DNA of 64,000 nt from Plecoglossus altivelis. Taxonomy: Eukaryota; Chordata; Actinopteri; Osmeriformes; Plecoglossidae. Made by a program: the position numbers and the translations under genes. The notes below the pieces were generated by a model that worked only from the letters and a program-made list of their open reading frames with translations, did not search any database and was not told where the DNA came from. This document shows positions 42,284 to 54,500 of the stretch, one piece after another. Location of the stretch: positions 5,333,824 through 5,397,823 of the forward strand of contig BROE01000019.1 in assembly GCA_036571765.1 (NCBI GenBank), read 5' to 3'. Each line of letters starts with the position of its first letter. The first letter of the stretch is position 1.

Positions 42284-43281
42284 GTAAGTTAGCCAAATAA
42301 TTAATTCTAACAAATGTGTTCGTTTGAAATTGTATCTAAAAATGCCCGCCAGAGACTATTTAACACTATCTTGGTGTGAGCATTATTACCTAATTTGTGA
42401 AAACTAGTGGAGGCGGCTCTTTGGTTTGGCGTGAATGCTAATGTAGCTTGCTAGATGAAGATTTTGGAAGATAACGTTACTTCTGTAGCAACGTGTCGAA
42501 TGCAAAGCCATTGTTAAAACAATTTCAAGAGTGTTACAGCTTTTATCCACCAGAGTTTTCGCAGTCATTGCCCAAGTTTCGTTTTCAGATATGTAATTTT
42601 CAAAATCTGTGTTTTTTTTTAACAGAAGAAGCTCCGTCTTCCTTATCGCTAAACCTGAATGAAGCACAATTCTTTGGCTTCACCCCTCAAACATGCATGG
42701 TGAGGATCTACAGTGCCTTCCAAGATTGCCTGTACGAAATGCTGCTGGTCGTTGAGAAAGTCTTTGTTAGAAAACTAAGTGGAACTGAACCCAGTGAAGA
42801 TCAACTTTGTTTGAGGGCGAGGGAGTGCACCCAGAAGCTCAACCTGTTCCTTCAAGAACGCTTCAAACGTTTATCAGGATGCATGGAAGCACTGTTGCTC
42901 AAAAAAGTCTTTTCAATTCCCCCCAACGTGCCATTACCAGGAGAGCAGCCGAACCCAAAATACACAGAGGGTGTGTCTGATCTTCTGAAGGTGGAGTCGC
43001 AGCTGACGAAGCTGCAGCAGTCATACCAAGCAGAGGTTTGTGCTCAGCAGGCCCTGTTAGCTGAGCTGGAGGAGCAGAGGGAGGTGCAGGAGCAGCTGGA
43101 TGGCATCCTGCGGTGGATCGACGAGCTCCAGGCAGCTTGGACGAAGGAGGGAATGGGCAGCTTCCATGACAGTTTCCGGGTCATGGTGCAGTCAGTTAAG
43201 AAACTGCAGGATGTCATTGCGGAAATCAGTAAGAAAAGCAGCGGATTGGACTCGTCGGTGGGGAGGAGTCACGTGGCATGA
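42238..43281 (+). CDS. mis12: kinetochore protein Mis12, complete, two coding exons
   Basis: Subunit of the Mis12 complex, which joins centromeric CENP-C to the Ndc80 and Knl1 modules of the outer kinetochore. Exons 42238-42283 and 42626-43281 join in phase 1 and give 233 residues (human 205). The signature EAQFFGFTPQTC lies at residues 28-39, followed by the helical head, then the coiled-coil block ALLAELEEQ (about 158-166) with the ELQ/KKLQ helices. The exon 2 frame has no Met before the signature other than in retained intron, so the start must be in exon 1. The first ATG has a good context (A at -3, G at +4); an in-frame second ATG at 42259 would remove seven residues. The N-terminal 27 residues are longer than in mammals. 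Confidence 0.93.
42626..43281 (+). CDS. mis12: mis12 exon 2 (residues 16-233)
   Basis: Acceptor gttttttttt-aacag directly before the exon, TGA stop at 43279-43281. It contains all recognised Mis12 homology. An open frame extends upstream into the intron from 42493, but that part has no family similarity. Confidence 0.95.
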
Positions 43282-43691
43282 CTGACTACTTTTTGGTGGA
43301 TATTTTCCACAACTGCAGAACTGATCAGTTTCTAAACCTTTGTGACATCTTTTGTGTCAGCATAAATACTTTGTCATGTGTGATGTGCAGATGGAACAAA
43401 GATGTCACTTGGACCATTAGCCTTTTCTTCGTAGTCATATGCAAATACTTAGCCTAATACATGTATCTTAAAGCTTCACTTTAATGAGCCCAAATTTATG
43501 TAAAAATACAAACACTTATTACTTGGTTCAGAACAGGATGGACACTTGGAGTCACCACAAGGGGGAAGCGTTGTATCATTTTTTAAGCCTGTCTCCAATT
43601 GCTGTTGGACATTTACTTGTAATATAATATGTCTCGTTAATTATTGTTATGCTTTTTCATAATACTTTACAGTACAATACACAAAAAAACA

Positions 43692-43697
43692 AATAAA
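43692..43697 (+). terminator. mis12: mis12 polyadenylation signal candidate
   Basis: AATAAA 411 bp after the stop codon; a second AATAAA lies at 43757-43762. Either gives a compact 3'UTR. Confidence 0.6.
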
Positions 43698-43762
43698 ACA
43701 TTAACACTTTGCTATCAATATCTCAAGGTCTAAATTGTGTCATTGCGCATAATCCAAATAAA

Positions 43763-46700
43763 TACGCCTGTACAGGAGATGATGGCAGGTCTCAAATAAT
43801 CTCTTGCTTGTGGTATCGTTTGAGTGCAGTGAAGGCCCGCGTTGCCTGTGATGTCTAATGCTGTGTGATGTAGGGAGACGAGCAGCTCAGACAGTAGACA
43901 GCACAGTGGTCTCAGTGGGAGACCCTGCTGGGATCACATGGATCTATGATGTCCGTGACTGGATCCTCCAGGCCTTGTTTTGATGCTGCTGAACCACACA
44001 GTCTTCACAGATTTGATATTCTTTCTCTTTTTGGCCTTCTTTCTTAATCAACTGTCTTGGATCATCCAGTTAAAAGTTGTACCTTAAATTCATCACGTAA
44101 TGCTGTTTTCTATGTAACCAAACGACAGCTATTGAGATTGGTACTGCCAGCGTTCGGTGATGTTCCAGTCAGACTGGTTCCCTGTACAATGTTGTTCATC
44201 ACTTCTCAGAATCCTGGTTCAGACATCTTTACATGTTCATAATTAAACATGAGACATATAAGTCAGGTTTCTATCTCAAGGCCCCCAGGACCTTTTTCTG
44301 CCTCCCTTCGTCTCACTGCTGTAGTGACGTCGTGGTTCAGGGTTTATAGATACCGTTCGGTCTTTTTTGCAAGTTCCCTACCTAAAAGCCCAAAACAAAA
44401 TCTATTTTAATGCAAGACATTAGAGGGACTCCACACCAAACATGGAAATAGTCAAAGAGATCACAAAGAATAGGGAACACCTGAAAAATTCAAGCAAGTC
44501 TATCTTCGAATTTCCATAATCCTCCAGTCTTTGTGATGTTATGCCACATCGGAAAAACTGCTCCCTGAAAAGTGTCATGTCTTGGATGTGGTTGTGCTGC
44601 AGGGTGAGTAGTAAAGTGAGCCGAGGCTGAATGAAAGGGATGAGGAGCCCAGTGAGGGGTCGTAGTCGGGAGGGGGAGGTTTGGCTTAGCAGCCTGCCTC
44701 TCTTTCATCTTGCTCATTAAAGCCCAGAGCAGCGGGGGCGGTCGACAGCGAGCCCAAGGACCAAGGGAGGGAGCCTCGCGTGGGGAGGGTGGAACTGGTG
44801 TGGACAGGAAGAGCAACCAGGCTGCTTCACCTTAGCTGCCTCCTCGGTCAGAGTCGTTTTCCCCCTTTCCATCCTCCTCCCCTCCCTCAACCCCACTTTG
44901 TATCCCCCCTGTCCAATCCCTTTCCCTCCCTCATCTTTCAGTCCTTCCCTCCTATTCAGTCCCCCCTCTGTGAGGTCCCTCAGCGCATAGGCTCTGACAA
45001 AGAACTCTTATCTCTCTTCACCTCCCGACACATACCATCCACGTCACTAGAGCTGCTGTGAAGGTGCCTCCCTAAGTGAGTCTGAAGCTGGGGTTCGGTG
45101 GGACAGACCGGAAGCCGGTGTTAATGAGGTTAAATCTGGCATGGGGTGATTAAAAGAGACTGATAGTAGGAGAGACAAGACTCCATTAGTTTCTCTGATG
45201 GGAGCTTTCAGAGGAGCCTGTGAAATGAGCGAGTGTGTGCCAGGGCTTTCCAGGTGGCCTGGATACCCTTGACCTCTGTACAGGTCAGTAAGAGATCGAC
45301 TCCGGGGCGACATTTGAAAGCCCGATCTATTGTGCCACTAGCCTACAATTGACTTTGGATAACATGTTTAGGAAGAATTGCAGAGAGATTTATGATCAAT
45401 ACCTAATCTCACATTGAAGGTCTGTCCAAGAATTCAACATTAGCAGTGTTACGTTATGTTTACTAACTGCATGATAAACGCAGCTTTTGAACACGCATTA
45501 ACAATACAAACTCCATCTGGGCAAAAACAATCATGACTGCAAAACAATGATTGGTCGAGTCAGGATTTAGTGTAGGTTTGGAATACCACGGTTGTCATTT
45601 TTTGGATGAAAAATACGCAAGAGAAGACAATGTGCCACTGCAGCGTATAATACAAACATGATGTCTTGTAGAGACCACAGCATTTTGGGATATTTTTCAA
45701 ATCTGATACCGTCCAACACAACAGGATGAGAATGAATTAGTCAGCATCAAACAAGTCGAACTGTGATCACTGACACTTCCACAGGGACGTTTCACAAGAT
45801 AACATCTCAAAATAAGGATCAGAAAGTGTGGGAGGACTGATCGATAGAAACTGTCGCTACACAAGGACGATCAATAAGATCTCTCCCCAGTTCTCCTTGT
45901 ACTAGACCAACCGACAAAATATTGAAACAACCAATCAATGTTCAGCAGATGATCAATTATGCGCACGTAAAATTGTACTTAATGTTGCCGGTCACACGAG
46001 ATAGGTTAACTTTATGACAAGACTTTATTTTCATTAATCATTGGGGGAATTTTGTTATTTCCATGCTCATTAAATTAGTAGCTGAACTAGTGCTTGAATC
46101 CACTTGAGCATTTGAATTATGGTCAGTGATAAATTATGCTTATGTTTTATTAAATAGGAACATGTTCATAACCAGCTTTTAAATGAATGCATGAGGCACA
46201 AAATACTGTAAGGGTAGTGAGTCTCAGAATGCTATTGGTCAGTAGAAGATGGGGGGTGGTGGTGGGGGGGAGGTTGGAAGAGAATTCATCTTTATTCAAT
46301 ATGGCACTTTGGGAATAACCCTAGCAGAAGCTGCTCACTCTCTGGCAATGATCACACACGTTCGTGGTGCGCTGGTTTCGACCTAATGCATGTTCCTATA
46401 GCAACTAGAGGAGTTAAGCAGCAAGAAACTACTTGCTATTCACCTTTGGTGTATTTTTTTTGGAGACACTCAAACAGCATTTTGGAGTACTTTGCCGACT
46501 TTCAAGGGTATGATACTTTTTTCAACAGATTCTTGCTGAAGGGAGTGTTCTGAAAAACTCTGGCCAAGATGCATGATATACAATAGGGTTACTCAACATG
46601 ACTGGATATTCTTCTACTGTTCCCTTCCTTAAAATCCATGATATTTCTTTTCTTCTTCGCCTCTTCCTGCTCAAGCCCCCTCGCTGTCTTTGTTTCTCCA

Positions 46701-48594
46701 TGGCTGCCCTCCCAGGCCAGGCAGTGTCGCTGGATTTGGTCCTGACCCTGTGCTGCTCTCCAGGGTGCTGAAAGGCCACCGAAACCCTGCTGCTGGATCA
46801 TTCTTTAGCCTCCCTAATGGAACACAGCTCCTGGTTAACCTTTGCCCTCTAAGTGCCCCCCTGCTCGTGACCTTCAGCTTTACCCCTGGTAGTTCACGGG
46901 AAGTTATTGAACAAAAACGGGTCATCGGCGTAGCTGTATACGTGGGTGGTTAACATTTTGGGCCGGGGGTGGGAAGGTTTGGAAAGGGTGAATCCTGAAA
47001 GAAATGGATTATTTCATGTACCCCTCATTGTTAAGTGTGTTAATAGTATTTCACACAAAGGTCTTGAAAGACAACTATTGGCAAAACACAGCGCCGCATA
47101 ACTCCCATGGCAATGACCATGCGAATCAAATCAGATGAGCTACAATGAGCGACAAACCATCCCTAAATAGCAGCTTGTATAGCATGACCACTATGATTCC
47201 TGTCAGGTGGAGTCACAGAATATTCCCACCGATTTGTGACGGCAAATCAGGCGACAATGTAGCTCAGACTCTCCGGAAGATAGGAGCTCATCCCCCGGCT
47301 CATGGGGTGTAAGCCAGCCTGGGAGTGGGCACCAGAGCTGGGAGACAAGGGGTAGGAGGAGGGAATGAAGGCTCCTGGTACAGACTGGCAGACAGCTGGT
47401 GACAGATTGAGTGCCTACCCAAGTCAGGGAGAAGAGAGGAACCCCCCCCCCCCCCCATCTTCATCCCAGCCATCAGCTCTGCTAGTCAAGAGGCTGGGAG
47501 AAGATGGAGTGGGTGGGTGTTAACCCTGCACTCGAAACGTCTAGACACTAATCAGCAATACCCCCGGTCTGAAACTAACTTTCCCTTATCACTGAACCTG
47601 TCACAGCTAACCTAATGTTGAAAGTAAGAGCTAGCCTTTGATGGATTGGCACATTACGTGCTTAACATGGACATCTTTTATTAGATTTCTGAAGGTAACC
47701 ACATTGAATCTCTAATAACACAAACTGAGGCAATCTTATCAAACCGTCAGTCTTTTTCAAAAACAGCATGAAGCATAAATGCCTGCAATCTGTGAAGTGG
47801 CACAATTGACTATAATCTACTTTTCACACACCTAATGACAACTCCCCAAATGTGCCTCATTGTGAAAGACATGTTTTATGGATGTTTTCAATACTTGTAT
47901 TCTTGTACAGGCAGCCATTAGGACAGCTCAGACAATAGGGCCAGCTCTGAGTGAACCAGTGAGGCAGCTGTCACAGTGGACCCAGGGAGTCGGGTCTCCC
48001 TTTCTCTGGCCTGTCACTCAGCCTGGAGGGTCCAGAGACGGCTCCTGCTGGCCAATTATCCCCCCCTACAGAACCAACAAAGAGCTTCTAATGGCAGCCC
48101 TGCTGGCCCAGTGCCAGAACTAGGGAACAACAGCTAGCTGGACCTAGAGAGCGAGGGAGCTTAGGGCTGGGCGGGCCAGGATCAGACCAGTCCCCAGTCT
48201 GAATTGGAGAACGTCCCACTATGTAAGGTGGCCCACCCTTCATGTCCTATTTCTTTTGCTGAATAGGGAGAAGCATACGGCCCCATATGAGTTCCCCAGT
48301 GGTGTGTTATGGTCTGTGCAGGAGCAGTAATGAGAGGAACATTGTAGAGAGGACTTCATTTGGTCACACCTGAATTTGTTCACAAAGCAGCCAATGAGCA
48401 TTATGGTACAGGTACATTAGGCAGAGTAACATGTGATATGTAAAAGTATACTCACTGAATGTTACTACTGTGGATCCAACTGCTAATTAAAAGAAGGCAA
48501 GTCATTGGCCAAAACCCCTTCTGCCCATCCAATCCCTTCAATCTTGTATACGGAATATGACTACTAAACACTTCAAATGTTATTGTTTGGAATA
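43763..48594. other. intergenic region mis12 to rnf26
   Basis: About 4.8 kb of mostly unique, AT-rich sequence with few repeats (C-run at 47443-47456). Overlapping short frames on both strands at 46522-46953 drew attention but match no family. No gene recognised. Confidence 0.6.
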
Positions 48595-48819
48595 TTTATT
48601 TTCCTTGGCATGTTGTGGGGGTCACTGTGTCAATGGCATATTCATCACCTTGACAGATACATTCCCCATAAATACTACTTCTGGCCTTTTGGCATGTAAA
48701 TGGTTCATTCAAATCCACCAACACATAAGGTTAGATGGCTCCTTCATTTATGTAGCGGTAAAATAATGTATGCATTTTTCAAAATATGTACAATACCTTA
48801 ATTATGGAATGACAGTATG

Positions 48820-48825
48820 TTTATT
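48820..48825 (-). terminator. rnf26: rnf26 polyadenylation signal candidate
   Basis: AATAAA on the minus strand about 740 bp beyond the stop; another is at 48595-48600. Which is used cannot be told. Confidence 0.45.
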
Positions 48826-49563
48826 TTAATATGACAAATAATGGCGATTAATATTCACGTAGTCTAATATCTGACGTACAAAACACTCATAGGTACAAAA
48901 TGTACAAAAAGGATATGATAATCACTTCCGTTGTGCGATTATAACATTTTGCCTGCAAGTGTGGTATAACAGCTCAATGTGTTAGTAAATGATTTAGTCT
49001 GGTTGGGATTCAACTTGTTAAGAACAGTCGTATTACCCATAATCATTGAGACTGGCGATGCATGTCACCATCCACACATCAGACAGAATGGCAGTATGTG
49101 CAGGGCTCATCTGAGCTTCAGCATGGAAACATGGAGAAGTCTAGTCAATACAACATGTGAAGTACGAGTACAAGCCAGAACAGCAGCTCTGTAGCCACTA
49201 GCCAGTGCAATATCATTAGTGCAAATGTTACAAAACAGCAAGAGGATGGACCACCAGGAATATGAGACTGCTGAATCACAGGCAGGGAAAACATGCCCTG
49301 TCAGTAGTCTCACTATCCTGAGTTGATGGTCAAGTCAAGATCCCATGCAGCTCGAAGCAGACTTGAGGCAGCTGCACAGGTAAAAGCAGCATGGTGGAAC
49401 ATCAGCCTGGATGAGGATATCCCATCCTACAGATCCCAATCCAATTCTCTAAAGGAAAATATGTTACCTAACATGATCACCTTGTTACTCTCTACTTAGT
49501 ATCTGGTTGTGTATCAGCTGCCAGTCTTTCGCCCCTTCAGCTCTCTTATGCCCAGTTAGTCTT

Positions 49564-50952
49564 TCAGAGGAAGACATCCATGGTCTGAGTGATGCCTTGC
49601 CGGCAGAGCGGGCAGCAGTGCTGCTGGGGGGGCTGCTGCAGTAAGAGGACAGAACAGTGGCGGCACAGGCACAGGTGGCGGCAGGGAAGCAGCAGCACGT
49701 TCTTGGCCTGGTCCTGACAGATCACGCACTTCTTCCGCTCCTCGTGCTCCTTGAGCAGGCTGAGAAGGCTGCCTGCCGGGGGGGCGCTGATGGCTGGATC
49801 CTCCCCTGAAAGCTGCTTTATAGTGTTCCTTGTGGCTGTCGAGGAACGCTCCGGGTCGAAGTTGGTTTCGTGCAGCCGGAGGTTAAGTTGTGGCAAGTCG
49901 AGCTCACTGTGGTTCCTTCCAGTTTGCTCCGAGGGGTGAGAGATGTTTGAGTGGTCTGTAGAGCTGCCAGGAGATCTAGGGTCCAAGACCAGGGGTCCCC
50001 CTCCACTCTCACCCCCAGAAGGCTGTGCCGTTCTCCCCCTCTGATTCCCAGCCTGAACCCTGTGTCCTACTGTCGGCTCTCCTGCATTGTTCTCATGCAG
50101 ATTTTGGGCTCTCTCCAAAGCCAGCAGATACAGTCTATAGACAGCCCTCTGCAGAATCCTCATTCCTGGGAGCGCGTTGACCAAGTGAACGCAGCGCTGG
50201 GCTGCGAGGTGAGGCAGCCGGGGGTTTAGATACAGCCCGGTCAGAGTAACGATGACCACCGTCAGGAGCAGTCCGTATATATTTAGCATGAACACTGTGA
50301 TGAAGACATGACCAAGCGAGCCCAGAAACTCCAGCACCAGCTGAAAGGGAGTCCAGAGAAGCACAGAGGTGCCCACTAAGCAGCTGTACAGGAAGGTGAG
50401 GAGCGTGAGAGCCAGTTCCAGGGCTTTATGCAGTGGCCCTGATACTGCCTCCCAAGCACCCGCCACAGCAGAAAAACAGTTCTGCGTCCCGATAAGGAGA
50501 ATGTTGACGATGGTGTTCACGAAATAGAAAACCAGGCTGAACGCAATGCAGAAGCCTTCGCACGTCTGTTTGAGAACGAAGTTCCCCGATATCAGTCCTC
50601 GTTGCAGCAGCTCCTTGGCACGCCACACCACGTGAGCCGAAAGGTGACCTACCATTTTGAAGCTCTCGACTACCCCACCTAAAGTCTGTACCCAGCCTTC
50701 CAGTATATGAAGAGCTCCATAAGCTGTGCTAGTGACCACTTCTGTCACCGTGAGGAAAGAGAACAAGGCAAAGTTCCAGTATTCCAGTAATGTAGTGCCA
50801 CTTAGCACAACTGGTAAGTTGTGCAGAGAGGACACCATGTTTGATAGAACTCTGGCCAACCAATTCACTGTCCAGATGATCAAATCCAATAACAGGCATA
50901 AAGTATCCAGGCATCTACCAATGGCGCAGGAGACGAGGTTCACTACATCCAT
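49564..50952 (-). CDS. rnf26: E3 ubiquitin ligase RNF26, complete, single coding exon
   Basis: ER-membrane RING ligase; in mammals RNF26 retains endosomes near the nucleus and modifies STING signalling. The 462-residue frame (human 433) has five or more hydrophobic segments in residues 1-270 (for example around 12-32, 58-78, 133-160, 183-205 and 222-245), a polar linker (about 285-395) and a C-terminal RING. Zinc residues are Cys409, Cys412, Cys424, His426, Cys430, Cys433, Cys447 and Cys450. The block HEERKKCVICQDQAKNVLLL and PCRHLCLC are nearly identical to RNF26. The C terminus is QTMDVFL, like human QTLNVYL. An AG acceptor 11 bp before the ATG implies a 5'UTR intron. Confidence 0.95.
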   Translation of the reverse strand: MDVVNLVSCAIGRCLDTLCLLLDLIIWTVNWLARVLSNMVSSLHNLPVVLSGTTLLEYWNFALFSFLTVTEVVTSTAYGALHILEGWVQTLGGVVESFKMVGHLSAHVVWRAKELLQRGLISGNFVLKQTCEGFCIAFSLVFYFVNTIVNILLIGTQNCFSAVAGAWEAVSGPLHKALELALTLLTFLYSCLVGTSVLLWTPFQLVLEFLGSLGHVFITVFMLNIYGLLLTVVIVTLTGLYLNPRLPHLAAQRCVHLVNALPGMRILQRAVYRLYLLALERAQNLHENNAGEPTVGHRVQAGNQRGRTAQPSGGESGGGPLVLDPRSPGSSTDHSNISHPSEQTGRNHSELDLPQLNLRLHETNFDPERSSTATRNTIKQLSGEDPAISAPPAGSLLSLLKEHEERKKCVICQDQAKNVLLLPCRHLCLCRHCSVLLLQQPPQQHCCPLCRQGITQTMDVFL

Positions 50953-51357
50953 ATTAGTGTTCCCTGGAGAAAGCAGAAGTGAAAATGATCAAAAACTATG
51001 AATGGCGTAATAACGCACGTCACACTGATATGCTAGCCCTCTTTAAACTATAAACGAGGCAACTATCTAGCTACAGTAGTTAGCTTCTCTGGCACTAGTA
51101 CTACACTTTCGCCTTAGAAACGACAATTGGTGGGCACTTGTTCTTTACGTCAAAACAAACGTTTGTATCTGGGCATGTTTACTATGAATGTTGCTGACAC
51201 AAATCAGTTTGCATTGACTGTAATTGCTACCAAGCTAACTATTTAGCTACCACACCCAGTCAGCTGACAACTAGCTAGCTACAAGCTAGTAGCCAGCTAT
51301 GCTAATAGTGCTATTTCGAAAAGCAGGTAAAAGTAAATGTTACTATTCATAACTCAC

Positions 51358-51520
51358 CTTACATATCATAGTTAACTGCCTAACCAACTGGCACATGTAA
51401 AACGCAGGGGTTGGAATGACAACATTTGGGAGAAATAACACATTGATTTGTAAACTGGGGGTTTAATCCCACAGACGCTGTCATTTTAGCCATGTAAACA
51501 CTCAACAGGAGTTGGTGTCG
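51358..51520 (-). other. rnf26: probable rnf26 5'UTR exon and promoter
   Basis: The minus strand has a strong donor, TAAG|GTGAGTT, with the exon side ending at 51358. It pairs naturally with the acceptor next to the rnf26 start (exon side from 50963), giving a 394-bp leader intron. The right-hand limit is a guess; no TATA box is obvious. Confidence 0.5.
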
Positions 51521-54500
51521 ATGCAGATACATCTACCCAGAGGAAATAATCGATTTCAGAAAACTCTGCACACTCGCAGGATATAATCACGTATAAACCC
51601 TAAGATACAGTATCCAACTGTTTGTAAATATTTTTTTGTGTTAAATGTATTGTAATTGTTAACTTTATTGATTAAGTAAGATGTAGCTGCTATCGTTGTA
51701 TCAGGAGTGCCATGGCAATAGCTTTTTTCCATTTACATGCACCTCCAGCCATGCTCTCTGCTTGCGAACATGCATTTAAAACACTTCCTATATTTTATGT
51801 ACTATACTGTATATACTCATCATATCAACTAGAGGAATAGGTCGTAAAAAAACATATAATTAAGTTTTCACAAAGTATACATAATTCCAATGAGTACCAT
51901 CTTTTTTTAATTTATTTTTTTATTTCAAAATACATGGAGGCTATAATATAGTGAAAGATGTTGGAAGATGCACACTTTCAGTGTGGATAGACTCCAGCAT
52001 TTGCTAATGGACATCTTATTATGATTCCATAAATCTCTCAGCCATGGACACAGCATTAGCAATTTGTGATTTATGTCACTAGTAAGCATGCCCTGAGGAT
52101 GGTTATAATGAAAGTGCCCAAAAATTGCAGTGCTTTACCCTTCCTCCCACACCCTGTCTCCTTCAAACAGCCTGAGTCGACCATGGCCCTTATCAAATCA
52201 TCACGGTCCCCAAATAGGACCTTTCCAGTGGAGAAGAAAACAGCATCCGTCACGTTACGTTCCTGTATCCCAGCTGTGTGTGCGTGGGTGTCCTGGGAAG
52301 AAAGAGGTGCCTGTACCAGCCACATTCTCTTTGTGGTTTAGTATAGCACCAGTGTACGCTGTCTCCTGCATCTTCTTCCTTTTGGAGTCTTGGATATAGT
52401 GTTACTTTTCAAATGACCTGTATGATAAATCAAGCCCCCTTTGCTCTTTAAGTGACATCATGCTATTTTGCGGATTGGCCTCCAGGTTCAAAGATATGTA
52501 ACCCAATATTAACAGTTAAAGAACCTGCAACCCAATATGCCCTGTTTCTGTTCTGTTTTTCTATTGCCATGGCCGTGATCACCTTTTAACAATGTTGGCT
52601 ATATATTTGGCCCTTTGGATCTTCCCATTTTTATCAATTAAATAACTATTAGATTGCTCTATTTGGGGGGTGTTATCATTAACTTGACAAAACTCAACCC
52701 ATTTAATTTAATTATTCACTTCAGAAATGTTATTCCGTTTTAAAGCCTAAAAGCTCATATAGATCATGGCTGGTATTCCTGTCAGCGCAAAAAAAAACAA
52801 AAAACAAAAACCCCCAATCCAGGCTGTAAATAGCCTCTTATGCGAGTGGTTAATAGTCTTTTGTATTTCCCGGATCTTTTCTAGACAGCTGCTCTGGCCT
52901 CTCACTTCCCTGCTCCTCTACTTTTTTCTTTTTCCTCCCCATCTTATCACAGCTGCTGTGCTCCTTCAGGTCCACCGCGGAAAAAAAAAAACGGTATTAG
53001 ACAACCGCAAACCATGTGCTTCATTCTCACCACAGACCACTCCATCCCCACCTTTATCCACCCACTGCAGGCCTTCGGAGCATTCAACACTTGTCCTTGC
53101 ACAATTGGATGGCTCCAAGGCTGTGAGTTGCTGAAGTTATGACGAGCACAGCCAGGCTTAATGCAGAATGAAGAGCGTTCCGTTATTTAGGGATCGGAAG
53201 AAAAAAGACCGCTGTCGATTTTCGAGAATTGATCATATTTATAGGACGTTTTGGGATGTTATTTGAGCTGAAGAAAAGTACACAAGGGTTTTAAACTGTC
53301 AAGATGAGGACATTTTTGACGCACCTTGTGTCCATGAAAACATTAGGACACGACATGACGTATGATCTCAAACACTTGTGAAAGGCTTTCCAATCGTCCC
53401 AGCAAAGACTACCATACCTGCTGAATGACCATGTGAAATATTTTCTGGTGCTCGAACAATTTTGAGATCTGTGAGACAGCCTGTGAAAAGTCCCCATATG
53501 ACAACAGCTGAGCCATAATTGCTTTTCTCGGTCGATGCTCATAGGCCAGGCCTGGGGGCTAAAATCTGCTGAATTGGCTGGCCATGTCCTGTGAGTGAGG
53601 TTGAGGACCATGCACTGTAACTGCCCTGTCAAAGCTGCCTGAAGGCTGACTTGAAGCAAATACCCTTTACATACTGGACTGCCCCCAAATTAATATGTTA
53701 CTGGAACAACTGAACACATGTAGACAACCATTAATTCAATTCCTTTTACAGATGTATGGTTATTGTTGAGGGTTAGATTTTTATTGAACACAAAAGTTCC
53801 ATGTATCTTTTCTTAGCAAAAGAATGTTTCAACAATTTAAGCATTTTTGTATTCCAAACATAATGCGTTCGATTCCCTTAAATCTTGGCAATCTGGCTCT
53901 GGCCTCTGTGTTGTCAGTAGAAAAATGACTGCAGCTAGCTCAAGGATAAGGTTTAATATGATCACAGAAAAATGAATGTAGCGTTCCCATGCCTCTAACT
54001 ATGATTAAGAGGTGCCCTGATCCCATTTTAATGCACTATATTGGAGACCAAGTGGCCACCTGGGTCCCTCTCTGGCCCCACCCTTGTGTTCTACCCCACC
54101 CAGTATTGTGTCTGAAAGTGTGCCTTGGTCCCACCCACTTTCTCCAGTCGTCCAATCAGGCGAAATGTGTCTGAGCACCTCGGTGATTCATTAGTTAATG
54201 ATGGCGTCCTGTGAGATTCCCATGGCAACGGGGGCTGTAAGGGGTCAGCGTAGATGTTCAGCCTGGGCCCTCTCATTGTTACTGAGAAACTGAACGGACT
54301 ACTGGCACTAGCCACCCTTCCCCCCAAATCTCAAGGGACATCCTTTCTACTTCACGCACACGTGGACAGAAAAATGGCTCAATGATTCAAAAGGTCCACT
54401 TCAGTAATACATAGCCAGGCCAACCAGCCAATGAGGACAGGAAGGTCAATGGCAACGATCATTAGAAATTAGCAATGGACTCTGACTTAAACTCAATTGA

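Noticed and set aside
42493..42625. Upstream extension of the mis12 exon 2 frame
   Set aside because: Family similarity begins only after the poly-T/AACAG acceptor. Exon 1 at 42238 supplies an in-frame start with a strong donor, so this part is intron.
49751..50914. Shadow frames on both strands across rnf26
   Set aside because: They overlap the clearly conserved rnf26 frame, and none shows domain similarity.
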